Translations under genes and position numbers: made by a program
Notes under the pieces: generated by a model
The model's database searches: none
Seen by the model: only the letters and a program-made list of their open reading frames with translations
Told to the model about the DNA's origin: nothing
Assembly: GCA_031549325.1 (NCBI GenBank)
Contig: JAVBQA010000052.1
Coordinates: 1 to 25,126 of the forward strand
Reading direction: 5' to 3'
Origin: JAJDGF01 sp031549325
Lineage (GTDB): Bacteria > Bacillota > Clostridia > Christensenellales > Aristaeellaceae
Length of the DNA stretch: 25,126 bases
Shown: one piece after another, positions 1 to 6,600 of the stretch
Layout: each line of letters opens with the position of its first letter
Numbering within the stretch: the first letter of the stretch is position 1

Positions 1-77
1 AGATCGAAAAGGACACCGCCACCCCCGAGCACATCATCACGGAGATCGGCGTGGGCTACCGGTTTGTGGATTTTTAG
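1..77 (+). CDS. OmpR-family response regulator, C-terminal end only (KdpE-like)
   Basis: The gene runs in from the left edge; only its last 24 codons are visible, read from base 3 to the TAG at 75-77. They end in the motif TEIGVGYRFVDF. This matches the last beta-hairpin wing of the OmpR/PhoB winged-helix DNA-binding domain, where 'T.RGVGYRF' is the family hallmark. KdpE proteins carry 'TE.G.GYRF' here, so a KdpE-like regulator is the closest fit. With no receiver domain or neighbour visible, the target genes cannot be assigned. Confidence 0.75.
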   Translation, partial: IEKDTATPEHIITEIGVGYRFVDF

Positions 78-87
78 CCAACACGCA

Positions 88-162
88 GGCGCTCCAGACT
101 GTTTCTGCGAGCAATCAGGATCTCTCTTAGATTTCTCATGGTTGCCTCCCTGTTGGAGCGCC
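88..162. repeat. Inverted repeat between the regulator tail and the YdeI gene
   Basis: GGCGCTCCA at 88-96 is exactly complementary to TGGAGCGCC at 154-162, with 57 nt between. The distal arm lies just upstream of the predicted -10 at 173-178. It could be a weak terminator for the upstream gene or a protein site, but the long loop and lack of a T-tract make a simple intrinsic terminator unlikely. Confidence 0.3.
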
Positions 163-169
163 GCCTTTG

Positions 170-178
170 TGGTACAAT
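170..178 (+). promoter_or_regulatory. Extended -10 promoter for the YdeI-fusion gene
   Basis: TGGTACAAT fits the extended -10 pattern TGnTATAAT with one mismatch. No good -35 is visible at 16-18 nt upstream, which is common for extended -10 promoters. The predicted start near 185 leaves a leader of about 50 nt. Confidence 0.45.
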
Positions 179-235
179 AGGCATGGTATGTCATTCCTAT
201 GTTCGCGCCGGCATGAGCCGCAAGGAGCAATCGAG

Positions 236-1048
236 ATGGATAGCACAAAAAAGGTAGAGGTTTGCCGGTACTGTTCGGGTTTTGACGTGATGGAGCTCAA
301 GGATCGGGTGAAAGCAAAAGTCGCTTGCATCGGCAAGTGCTCCCGGGAGTGTCCGGAGCTGAATGGCAAGGTGTACGGCTTTCTGAATGGCGAATTCACC
401 GTTTGCGACACGAAGGAAGCGTTCTTTGCAAAGATCGATGCGCTGGACGCTTATGCGCCGGCTGGCAATAAGAATCCTTTGGTAGACGCATTCTTGAGCC
501 GTGTTGAGAAGTGGCTGAACGAGTTCGAGGCGCTGAGAATGATCGCGCTGGACAACGCGCTTACCGAGGAACTCAAATGGGGCCAGCCCTGCTACACACA
601 CCAGGACCGCAACGTCATCATTCTGGGCGGATTCAAGGACTACATCGCGCTCAGCTTCTTCAAGGGAGCGCTGCTGACCGACCCAAGCGGCGTCCTGGTG
701 CGCCAGACTGAGAACGTGCAGGCCGGACGGCAGCTTCGGTTCACCAGCGTGCCGGAGATCGCCGAAAAGGAGGCGCTCATCAGAGCCTATCTCCATGAGG
801 CCATCGAACTGGAAACGTCCGGCGCGAAGCTGCCCGACGAGCCCAAAAAGGAGATGGCCGTCCCGGACGAGCTGCAAATCCGGTTCGACGCGGAGCCCGC
901 GCTGAAGGCCGCGTTTTATGCGCTGACCCCCGGCCGACAAAGAGGCTACCTCTTCCATTTCACGCAGCCGAAACAGTCCAAAACCCGGGCGGCCCGAATT
1001 GACAAGTACGCGCAGAAGATTCTGGACGGCAAGGGCCTGGAGGATTGA
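236..1048 (+). CDS. YdeI/OmpD-associated family protein with an N-terminal cysteine-rich domain
   Basis: Product of 270 residues. Residues about 79-270 closely resemble Bacillus YdeI: 'LTEELKWGQPCYTH', 'FFKGALL', 'TPGRQRGYLFHF' and 'QPKQSKTR' are all family signatures (DUF1801 fold followed by the bacteriocin-protection-type C-terminal region). Residues 1-70 form a separate small domain with Cys at 10, 13, 31, 35 and 39 followed by 'GFLNGEF'. This layout recalls the small DUF1450/YuzB or thioredoxin-like ferredoxin family and suggests a metal or Fe-S site. The ATG at 236 was chosen because AAGGAG lies at 222-227; upstream in-frame starts from 167 have no ribosome site and would begin upstream of the predicted transcript start. 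The biochemical role of YdeI proteins is poorly defined and I do not assign one. The domain fusion is the unusual point. Confidence 0.85.
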   Translation: MDSTKKVEVCRYCSGFDVMELKDRVKAKVACIGKCSRECPELNGKVYGFLNGEFTVCDTKEAFFAKIDALDAYAPAGNKNPLVDAFLSRVEKWLNEFEALRMIALDNALTEELKWGQPCYTHQDRNVIILGGFKDYIALSFFKGALLTDPSGVLVRQTENVQAGRQLRFTSVPEIAEKEALIRAYLHEAIELETSGAKLPDEPKKEMAVPDELQIRFDAEPALKAAFYALTPGRQRGYLFHFTQPKQSKTRAARIDKYAQKILDGKGLED

Positions 1049-1072
1049 CAGGCGCCATGCCAACCGCCGGCG

Positions 1073-1126
1073 CCAAGCACCCCGATTGTTCGTGATCAGG
1101 ACGAGAGATCGGGGTGTGTGCTTTGG
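1073..1126. terminator. Imperfect stem-loop after the YdeI-fusion gene
   Basis: CACCCCGAT (1078-1086) pairs exactly with ATCGGGGTG (1108-1116), and the stem extends with small bulges as CCAAGCAC against GTGCTTTGG. It sits about 25 nt after the stop at 1048, a typical terminator position. No run of T follows, so termination is uncertain; it may instead protect the mRNA 3' end. Confidence 0.4.
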
Positions 1127-1287
1127 ATGCCCTGATCGGCCGGGCAACGAGGCGGAGCGGGTGTTTTATGGGTAAGCGGATCATCAGGCGGGTAGCGCGC
1201 TTGACGGAAGCGATTTCAGAACTGAATTGACGCAATATCTGCGGCGCGGCACATCAGAAAACCCTCAAAATACTGTAAATTGCGGCC
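1127..1287. other. Intergenic stretch with no recognised element
   Basis: The gene-free region between the YdeI-fusion stop and the receiver gene start spans about 390 bases. Its first part holds the stem-loop at 1073-1126 and its second part the palindrome at 1288-1315 and a weak promoter. In the remaining stretch I see no ORF with a ribosome site, no RNA gene and no convincing promoter. Two TTGACG hexamers occur near 1200 and 1227, but neither has a -10 at the right spacing. Confidence 0.5.
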
Positions 1288-1315
1288 CATATTGTCGAAT
1301 TTTGTCGACAATATG
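1288..1315. promoter_or_regulatory. Perfect 11-bp palindrome with Spo0A-box-like cores
   Basis: CATATTGTCGA (1288-1298) and TCGACAATATG (1305-1315) are perfect inverted copies with a 6-nt spacer. The left half with the next base contains TGTCGAA, the core of the classical Spo0A box; the right half contains TTGTCGACAA, a near match readable on both strands. The site is 50-75 nt upstream of a possible -10, TATACT, at 1363-1368. It is very probably an operator. The assignment to Spo0A is inference from the core only. Confidence 0.55.
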
Positions 1316-1435
1316 CTGGCCATTCTTTCCATTTTTTTAACACAATTGCTTTTCCATCCCTGTATACTTAAGGAAAAATACGCAAGATGGCGCATTTGCG
1401 CGCATCCGCGCTATGCGATGGGAGGAATTCGTTTG

Positions 1436-1813
1436 ATGAGCGGGGCTCAACTGACCGCGCCATGCGTTCTTGTGATTGACGACAACGCGGGTTTCCTGCA
1501 CACAGTGCGGGAGTTCTTGAAGATGCACGGCTTCCAGGTTAAGACGGCTTATGACGGCGCGGCGGGGCTGGCCTTGTACCAGGCAGACCCGGAGGCTTAC
1601 GCCGCGATCGTGTTGGATATTCAAATGCCGGTAATGGACGGTTACGAGATGCTGCGCCGCGTGCGCGCGTTGCCGTGCAATGAGGCGCGCCGCATTCCGG
1701 TCGTCGTGATGACCGGAAACAGCGCGGACAGCGCGCGACTGGATTGTGATCGGATGCTCTTCAAGCCGTTCATGCTAGACGCGCTTTTGACGGCGGTTCG
1801 ATCCATTATTTGA
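1436..1813 (+). CDS. Stand-alone receiver-domain response regulator (CheY/Spo0F-like)
   Basis: Product of 125 residues, the length of one receiver domain. The acidic pair is D15-D16, the phospho-acceptor is D61 in 'VLDIQMPVMDGYEM', the switch Thr is T93 in 'VVMTG', and the conserved Lys is K110 in 'LFKPF'. No output domain follows, so it must act by protein contact or in a phosphorelay. The ATG at 1436 was chosen because GGGAGG lies at 1420-1425; the longer frame from a TTG near 1280 would add 52 residues with no ribosome site and would start inside the palindrome. The kinase gene begins 25 nt after its stop, so the two form an operon and probably a signalling pair. Confidence 0.85.
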   Translation: MSGAQLTAPCVLVIDDNAGFLHTVREFLKMHGFQVKTAYDGAAGLALYQADPEAYAAIVLDIQMPVMDGYEMLRRVRALPCNEARRIPVVVMTGNSADSARLDCDRMLFKPFMLDALLTAVRSII

Positions 1814-1838
1814 CAAGCAGCTAAAGGCGGGAAGCAGA

Positions 1839-3305
1839 ATGTTTGGATCAATCGTCTGGTACTTCACAAACCAACAGAGCGTAGTGTCGCTTTTGCTCGT
1901 GTTTATCCAAAACGTCGTGAATCAAGTGTTTTTGCTGAATATCCAGTTCACGCTGCTCGACATCAAGGTGGCTCCGCGCAAGATACTGCTTTGCGCGTGC
2001 TGCGTATCGCTGTTGTATCTGCTGCCGCTGTATCTGGTGGACTTTTTCCTGTTCTCGCCGGGTCTATACTTCTCCGTGTGGCTATACAGCATGCTGATGT
2101 TCATCAACCCGGTGTCGGCCTTGGTGTATTACCTGGTCATCAAGCATGTGTTGAACCTGTCGCCGACGAAGAACTGCATCGTGCTGCGCAACCAGCTGCT
2201 GATGCATTACGTGGTGGTGCTGGTGTATATGCTCATGAACAACATCACCATCGGGCTGGTACCCAACGTGTTTTTCCTGCCCCGGTTTTTCATGCACGAG
2301 TTCGTGTCGATCGTGCTCACGGTTGTGTATTTGGCGCTGTGCCTGTGGGTGGTGCGCATCTATGTGCGGCGCACGCGCAAATACCTGACCATCCCGCCCG
2401 ACTATTCAGAAAATCATGTGCGCAACCTGCGCCACACGTTCCTGGCGCTGAGCGCGTTTTATGGGGTGATCGTGTTCTTTCGCTGCACATGGCTGGACAG
2501 CAACTTCGCGCCGTTCAATCTGAACGTCGTGTTCATGTACTCGCTGCTGGTCGCGCTGGTGCTGTGTTACCTGATGATCTCCACCTTGCAGCTGCGCGCC
2601 AAGCTGCTCAACTGGGAGATGCAGACCAAGGGCACCTACATCAGCTCACTGCTGCACGCCAACCAACAGTTCCGCGCCATCAAGCACGATTTCTACAACG
2701 TGCTGCAGACCTACGGCGGCTATCTGGACATTGCGGACTATCCGGGGCTTCGGCGCTATCACGAGGAACTGTTCCGCACAACAAAGATGGCGGGCGATTT
2801 TTTGAGTCTGATCGAAGCGCTGAAGTCGCGCGTGGCGGTGTACAGCCTGATCGAAGCCAAGGCGGAACGCGCCCACACCGCGGGGGTCCTGTTTTCAATC
2901 AATCAGTTGTGCGACATCACCGACGTGGCGCTGACGGACATCGACCTGTGCCGGGTTCTGGGCGTGGTCATCGACAACGCGATCGAGGCCGCCGCCGAGT
3001 CCGAGAACAAGCAGGTAAGCCTGTCGTTTGAGCGCAAGGACAAGAATACCATGGTGTTCGCGATCTCAAACTCCACCAGGGGAGAGGTGGACACGTCGCG
3101 CATCTTTGACAGCGGCTACACCACAAAGGCCAGCCACACGGGCATCGGGCTCAGCCAGGTCACGCGCATCCTAAACAGCTACGAGCACTGCATGGCGATC
3201 GCCAGCTACCATGGCGATCAGTTCACGCTGTTCCTGGCGCTGGCCGCGCCGGAGGGCGCGCGCAGGAGCGCGGTGCGCAAGGATGGTTCGCCCCCAGTCG
3301 CATGA
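1839..3305 (+). CDS. Membrane sensor histidine kinase, GHKL type (AgrC/HPK10-like)
   Basis: Product of 488 residues. Residues about 10-255 are strongly hydrophobic and form some six or seven membrane helices, with no recognisable extracellular sensor domain. A short linker leads to the phospho-acceptor box 'FRAIKHDFYNVLQ', with His283 in the HD(F/Y).N context of the HPK10 and Spo0B-like families. The GHKL ATPase region follows: N-box 'VVIDNAIEAA' (Asn380), then 'DSGYTTK' and the G-box 'GIGLSQV' (435-441). It starts at the ATG at 1839 behind AAGGCGGG. AgrC-type kinases usually sit beside a LytTR regulator; here the partner is a receiver with no DNA-binding domain. The signal is unknown, and no pheromone-peptide gene is evident nearby. 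Confidence 0.85.
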   Translation: MFGSIVWYFTNQQSVVSLLLVFIQNVVNQVFLLNIQFTLLDIKVAPRKILLCACCVSLLYLLPLYLVDFFLFSPGLYFSVWLYSMLMFINPVSALVYYLVIKHVLNLSPTKNCIVLRNQLLMHYVVVLVYMLMNNITIGLVPNVFFLPRFFMHEFVSIVLTVVYLALCLWVVRIYVRRTRKYLTIPPDYSENHVRNLRHTFLALSAFYGVIVFFRCTWLDSNFAPFNLNVVFMYSLLVALVLCYLMISTLQLRAKLLNWEMQTKGTYISSLLHANQQFRAIKHDFYNVLQTYGGYLDIADYPGLRRYHEELFRTTKMAGDFLSLIEALKSRVAVYSLIEAKAERAHTAGVLFSINQLCDITDVALTDIDLCRVLGVVIDNAIEAAAESENKQVSLSFERKDKNTMVFAISNSTRGEVDTSRIFDSGYTTKASHTGIGLSQVTRILNSYEHCMAIASYHGDQFTLFLALAAPEGARRSAVRKDGSPPVA

Positions 3306-3360
3306 CGGATGCGAGCGACGTGGTTTGTGGCGTTTGCATTGTCGCCCACTGGCGTTTGAG

Positions 3361-3394
3361 CGGAGCCGATCCGAGAGGATGGGCTCCTTCTTTC
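3361..3394 (+). terminator. Intrinsic terminator after the kinase gene
   Basis: GGAGCC-G-ATCC (3362-3372) pairs with GGAT-G-GGCTCC (3377-3387) across a GAGA tetraloop with one mismatch, followed by TTCTTTC. It ends the receiver-kinase operon. Confidence 0.8.
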
Positions 3395-3411
3395 ATTGAC
3401 AAGAACCGGGG

Positions 3412-3440
3412 TTGCAATTCATTTTATACCATGCCATAAT
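3412..3440 (+). promoter_or_regulatory. Promoter for the EFR1-hydrolase operon
   Basis: A -35 TTGCAA (3412-3417) and a -10 CATAAT (3435-3440) are 17 nt apart, with TGC before the -10 giving an extended motif. The predicted start near 3447 leaves a leader of about 25 nt. Confidence 0.6.
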
Positions 3441-3471
3441 TGTTTTGATATAAACAAGGGGGTTGCGAGTC

Positions 3472-4236
3472 ATGATCCTGTGTTTTAGCGGTACGGGGAA
3501 CAGCGCCCACGCGGCGAGGGCCATAGCGGAGGTCGTGGGCGACGAGGTGGTGTCGCTCAACGAGCGGATCAAGGCGGGCGATGAATCGGCGCTGCATTCG
3601 GACGCGCCCTGGTTGATCGTCGCGCCGACCTACGCCTGGCGGATGCCGCGCGTGGTGGAGCGGCACATCCGGAGAACCAGGCTCACGGGCAGCGACAAAG
3701 CATATTTTCTGCTGACCTGCGGGGAGAGCGCCGGCAATGCAGGGGCCTACGCGCGGCGGCTGTGCGCGCAAAAGGGCTTTGCGTACATGGGCCTTGCCGG
3801 CATCGTGATGCCGGAGAACTATGTGGCGCTGTTTCCCGTGCCGGACGCCGCCGAGGCAAAGGCCATCGTCGAGAGGGCCGAGCCGGGCATCGCCCGCGCG
3901 GCGGCCCTGATCCAGGCCGGACGGCCATTCGCGGAGCAGCCCGTCAAGGGCGACGACAAGCTGAAGAGCGGCCCGATGAACCTCGCGTTTTATGCGTTTA
4001 CGGTGAGCGCCAAGGGCTTCCATGCCACGGCTGCCTGCGTGGGCTGTGGCCGGTGCGCCGCGCTGTGCCCGCTCAACAACGTGGAGCTCGTGGATGGCAA
4101 ACCCCGCTGGGGCAGTCGATGCACCCACTGCATGGGCTGCATCTGCGGCTGTCCCGCGCTGGCGGTGGAATACAAACAAAAGTCTCAGGGCAAACCCCGT
4201 TACTTCTTGGACGAAGGATTCTTTGGAGAGGTGTGA
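3472..4236 (+). CDS. EFR1-family flavodoxin-ferredoxin protein
   Basis: Product of 254 residues. The N-terminal motif 'FSGTGNSAHAARAIA' is the FMN phosphate-binding loop of flavodoxin-like proteins, and the fold runs to about residue 150. The C-terminal part has two ferredoxin clusters: Cys189-192-195-199 in 'CVGCGRCAALCP' and Cys217-220-223-227 in 'CTHCMGCICGCP', expected to hold two [4Fe-4S] centres. Such proteins are common in anaerobes as cytoplasmic electron carriers; the partner enzyme is not evident. AAGGGGG at about 3456-3462 sits 9 nt before the ATG at 3472, which rules out the TTG at 3463. The alpha/beta hydrolase gene begins 7 nt after its stop. Confidence 0.88.
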   Translation: MILCFSGTGNSAHAARAIAEVVGDEVVSLNERIKAGDESALHSDAPWLIVAPTYAWRMPRVVERHIRRTRLTGSDKAYFLLTCGESAGNAGAYARRLCAQKGFAYMGLAGIVMPENYVALFPVPDAAEAKAIVERAEPGIARAAALIQAGRPFAEQPVKGDDKLKSGPMNLAFYAFTVSAKGFHATAACVGCGRCAALCPLNNVELVDGKPRWGSRCTHCMGCICGCPALAVEYKQKSQGKPRYFLDEGFFGEV

Positions 4237-4243
4237 GAAACGA

Positions 4244-5164
4244 ATGAAGAAGCGCAGATGGTGGTTGAGGATTTTGATTGCTCTGGTGGTGTTGGCCGCG
4301 CTGGCGGGCGCCGGCCTGCTGGCGTACGTTCCGTATATGCAGATGCCCGCTTTTGTCGATAAGCATGTCGAGTTCAAGGAGACGTATCAAGCCTCCGCGT
4401 ATGGCCTCGAGGCCCAGCCGCTGACGCTCACCACCGAAGACGGGCTGAAGCTCGCCGCATGGCAGGTGGACGCGCCCAGCCCCCGCGCGGCGGTCGTGTT
4501 CGTCTCTGGCATTCACAACCCGTCGGTCACGGCGTTCTTCGGCCACGCCGCCATGCTGAGGGAGCGCGGCTTCTCATCTGTGCTGGTGGAGATGCGCGCG
4601 CACGGGCAGAGCGAGGGCGACGTGATCTGCATGGGCATGAAGGAATACATGGACGTGCGTGCGGCGGTTCGGCACATCAAGGGGCAGAGCCCTGAACTGC
4701 CGGTGGTGGCATTCGGGCTGTCCATGGGCGCGGCGACGGCCATCAACGCCATCGGCGAGACGCCCGAGATTGCCGGGCTGATCTCGCTGAGCGCGTTTTC
4801 CAGCTGGCCGGATGTGTTCGCCGAGAACATGGAGATGACGGGGCTGCCCAAGGCGGTGTGCGAGGCGGAAAAGCCGTTCGTGTGGCTGTATATGGGCATG
4901 AAATACGGCTTTGACAGCCTGCCCGTGAACCCGCTCGCCGAGATCAGCAAGCTGAACGGCCGCCCGGCGCTGCTGATGCACTCCACAGGCGACACCCAGG
5001 TGCCGTTCCGAAGCTTTGAGCGGCTGACGCAGGCTGCGCCCGGGGTGGAGACCTTCGTCCGCGAGGGGGATTTCCACCTCATCTGCGACGACAATTTTCT
5101 GCATCCGCTGCAGGACAAGGCGTATTCGGATGCCGTGCTGGGATTCCTGGACAAGCATTTCTAG
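4244..5164 (+). CDS. Membrane-anchored alpha/beta hydrolase
   Basis: Product of 306 residues. A basic start (MKKRRWWLR) and one hydrophobic helix at about 9-31 suggest an N-terminal anchor with the enzyme outside the membrane. The catalytic domain has the nucleophile elbow 'GLSMG' with Ser160, the oxyanion-type segment 'VVFVSGIHNPS', the acid Asp250 in 'HSTGDTQVP' and His278 in 'GDFHL', so the Ser-Asp-His triad is intact. It fits the S33/BAAT-like 'alpha/beta hydrolase' families; the substrate is unknown. GGAGAGG overlaps the end of the upstream gene, and the 7-nt gap indicates co-transcription with the EFR1 gene. Confidence 0.85.
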   Translation: MKKRRWWLRILIALVVLAALAGAGLLAYVPYMQMPAFVDKHVEFKETYQASAYGLEAQPLTLTTEDGLKLAAWQVDAPSPRAAVVFVSGIHNPSVTAFFGHAAMLRERGFSSVLVEMRAHGQSEGDVICMGMKEYMDVRAAVRHIKGQSPELPVVAFGLSMGAATAINAIGETPEIAGLISLSAFSSWPDVFAENMEMTGLPKAVCEAEKPFVWLYMGMKYGFDSLPVNPLAEISKLNGRPALLMHSTGDTQVPFRSFERLTQAAPGVETFVREGDFHLICDDNFLHPLQDKAYSDAVLGFLDKHF

Positions 5165-5281
5165 CGTAAAGCGTCGGAGCGATCGCGCCAGCTGCCCGAT
5201 CTCTCGCGGGACGGCGTCATCCCCGGACTGAAAGGCGCGATGGGGGACGGTGCCCACAGCCGCGAACGCCCCGGCAAGCGC

Positions 5282-5310
5282 TTGTGGCGGGCGTGGATCT
5301 GGTGTATAAT
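5282..5310 (+). promoter_or_regulatory. Promoter for the unrecognised 177-residue gene
   Basis: A -35-like TTGTGG (5282-5287) is 17 nt from a perfect -10 TATAAT (5305-5310). Predicted transcription starts near 5317, so a translation start at the ATG at 5309 would fall inside the promoter. This supports the GTG at 5336. Confidence 0.55.
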
Positions 5311-5335
5311 GATTCGGATAAGGTGGGTGACGCTT

Positions 5336-5869
5336 GTGGGGTTGTTTCAGAACGAGCAGGAGTTGCAGCGGCTTGCGGGTCTGCGGTCGCTGGAGGACCG
5401 GCGGCTCCAATTCGCCGATGAAATGAGGCGGCAGGGCATCTGCTTTTCGCGGGTGCTGTTGGCGCAGGCGGGCGGTGGGTTCATGGGGCTTGCGCTCAGT
5501 GAAGGGCGCGTGTTTCTGCTCGGCGGACCGACGCCTGGGGACGAGCTGCCATTCACCATCGAGGATGTGACGAACTGCCGCATCTCCTTTGTACCCCACT
5601 CCATTCCCAGCGAGGGGATGGCCGGGCTGCTGGGGATGGGCGGCAAGCGGGGCGGACGGGGCTATCTGCTGGTGATTGAGAGCGGGGAGAACCGCCGCGA
5701 GATCGAGGTCCTGGCGGGGCATCAGTGCGTGTACACGCTGGAGAAGGGCGAACTGCCCCTGCTCAATCCGGACCGGCGCAAGCGGGACGCCAACTTCGTT
5801 TGGGATTTCCGGCCCATCGACGTACGCGAGCTGAACCGGCTGGTCGAGGCGTGGTCGGCGCTGGTTTGA
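5336..5869 (+). CDS. Hypothetical protein, unrecognised
   Basis: Product of 177 residues starting at GTG 5336, with AAGGTGG at 5320-5326, 9 nt upstream. I do not recognise the family. It has no signal peptide and no membrane helix. The N-terminal 30 residues are charged and probably helical (LQRLAGLRSLEDRRLQFADEM). The middle alternates hydrophobic and Gly-rich segments that look like beta strands, with a Gly/Lys/Arg-rich turn near 'GMGGKRGGRG', and the C-terminus 'DVRELNRLVEAW' looks helical. A small PH-like or similar beta-barrel capped by a helix is possible but is only a guess. It is a single gene between its own promoter and a strong terminator. Confidence 0.7.
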   Translation: MGLFQNEQELQRLAGLRSLEDRRLQFADEMRRQGICFSRVLLAQAGGGFMGLALSEGRVFLLGGPTPGDELPFTIEDVTNCRISFVPHSIPSEGMAGLLGMGGKRGGRGYLLVIESGENRREIEVLAGHQCVYTLEKGELPLLNPDRRKRDANFVWDFRPIDVRELNRLVEAWSALV

Positions 5870-5874
5870 CGGCA

Positions 5875-5912
5875 GAAAAAAACAGCGGGGGCGCTTGCCT
5901 CCGCTGTTTTGT
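5875..5912. terminator. Bidirectional terminator between convergent genes
   Basis: AACAGCGGGGGC and GCCTCCGCTGTT pair across a GCTT loop with one G-T pair. Runs of A precede and T follow, so it can work for the plus-strand gene ending at 5869 and the minus-strand ECF gene ending at 5919. Confidence 0.85.
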
Positions 5913-5918
5913 GTTCAC

Positions 5919-6497
5919 TCACAGACCCATCTTCCGCAGCACGCCCGCCTTGCGCAGCGCGCGCTGCAGCGGCAAGACCAGCGCCATGGAGCCAACCACC
6001 GCGATCACCACGTTGAGCGCGGACGTGGCCAGCTTGGTGCTGTTGGCGGCCAGCGCCAGCGCGAAACTCATGTGATTCTCGCCCAGCATCAGTTCCAGCA
6101 CGTTGCGCCCGGCGTTCAGCGTCCAGTAAGCCGCCGCGCCCAGCACCGCGCCCAGCAGGTTCAGCTTCAGGTTTTGGCCCTTGGCGCCGCCCAAGTGCGA
6201 GATGAAGCCGCATACGGCCCCCATCACGAAGAAGAACACCAACGTAAACGGGGCATAGCGCACGTAGTCGGGCGTCAGCAGGTCGAACAGCATCGAGCCG
6301 ATGCCGGACGCCAGCCCGCCCGGGATTCCGCCGAACAGCATCCCGGCCAGCAGGCACAGGATGTTGCTGGTCTTGATCTGGGTGGGCCCGACGGGCGTGA
6401 CGATCGGGATGCGCAGCGTGATCGAGAGCACCAAAATCATCGCGGCCATCAGCCCCACAAACACGATCCGATACAGCGCCTGGTTTTCCTTCCTCAT
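5919..6497 (-). CDS. ECF transporter S component (substrate-binding membrane subunit)
   Basis: Product of 192 residues with about six hydrophobic helices and typical S-component features: a small-residue first helix (GLMAAMILVL), then 'PVGPTQIKTSNI', and a Gly-rich segment 'GMLFGGIPGG' followed by 'GSMLFDLL'. S components capture a vitamin or similar nutrient and share an energising module (EcfA/A'/T), which is not in this window. The ATG at 6497 follows AAGGGG at 8 nt. It is divergent from a MocR-type regulator and shares its control region. PdxR-type MocR proteins are known to control vitamin B6 synthesis or ECF uptake genes, so a B6-type substrate is a reasonable inference. The regulator's missing lysine makes that less certain. 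Confidence 0.82.
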   Translation of the reverse strand: MRKENQALYRIVFVGLMAAMILVLSITLRIPIVTPVGPTQIKTSNILCLLAGMLFGGIPGGLASGIGSMLFDLLTPDYVRYAPFTLVFFFVMGAVCGFISHLGGAKGQNLKLNLLGAVLGAAAYWTLNAGRNVLELMLGENHMSFALALAANSTKLATSALNVVIAVVGSMALVLPLQRALRKAGVLRKMGL

Positions 6498-6509
6498 ATC
6501 GGCCACCCC

Positions 6510-6538
6510 TTGACAAATGTTGGTTTGATTGTTAAGAT
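6510..6538 (+). promoter_or_regulatory. Promoter for the MocR-type regulator
   Basis: TTGACA (6510-6515) and TAAGAT (6533-6538) are 17 nt apart. The predicted start near 6545 places all three half-sites downstream of it, the expected place for autorepression. Confidence 0.5.
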
Positions 6539-6565
6539 GATAATCGAAATCTGGCATCCTGTAAA
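6537..6565 (-). promoter_or_regulatory. Promoter for the ECF S-component gene
   Basis: On the minus strand, TTTACA (plus 6560-6565) and TATCAT (plus 6537-6542) are exactly 17 nt apart. The inverted repeat arms lie in the spacer and just upstream of the -35, so the operator directly overlaps this promoter. Confidence 0.6.
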
Positions 6566-6598
6566 TGGCCAGATTTGATAAGTTCAAAGGGGCCAGAT
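6547..6598. promoter_or_regulatory. MocR operator: inverted pair plus a direct repeat
   Basis: AAATCTGGC (6547-6555) and GCCAGATTT (6568-6576) form a perfect 9-bp inverted repeat with a 12-nt spacer. A third copy, GGCCAGAT, at 6591-6598 is a direct repeat of 6567-6574, 24 bp away and next to the regulator's start codon. Mixed inverted and direct repeats are typical of published MocR/PdxR operators. Confidence 0.7.
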
Positions 6599-6600
6599 AT

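Noticed and set aside
1280..1435. Longer N-terminus for the receiver protein from a TTG near 1280
   Set aside because: No ribosome site precedes it, it starts next to the operator palindrome, and the shorter form from 1436 has the exact receiver length and a good GGGAGG.
3991..5160. Minus-strand frames opposite the EFR1 and hydrolase genes
   Set aside because: They are shadow frames of well-recognised plus-strand proteins, without ribosome sites or family similarity.
5165..5281. A terminator or small RNA after the hydrolase gene
   Set aside because: The sequence is GC-rich with short accidental palindromes, but I found no convincing stem with a T-tract and no promoter before 5282.
5240..5335. 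Longer start for the 177-residue protein, including ATG 5240 and ATG 5309
   Set aside because: These codons lie upstream of or inside the predicted TATAAT promoter and have no well-placed ribosome site.
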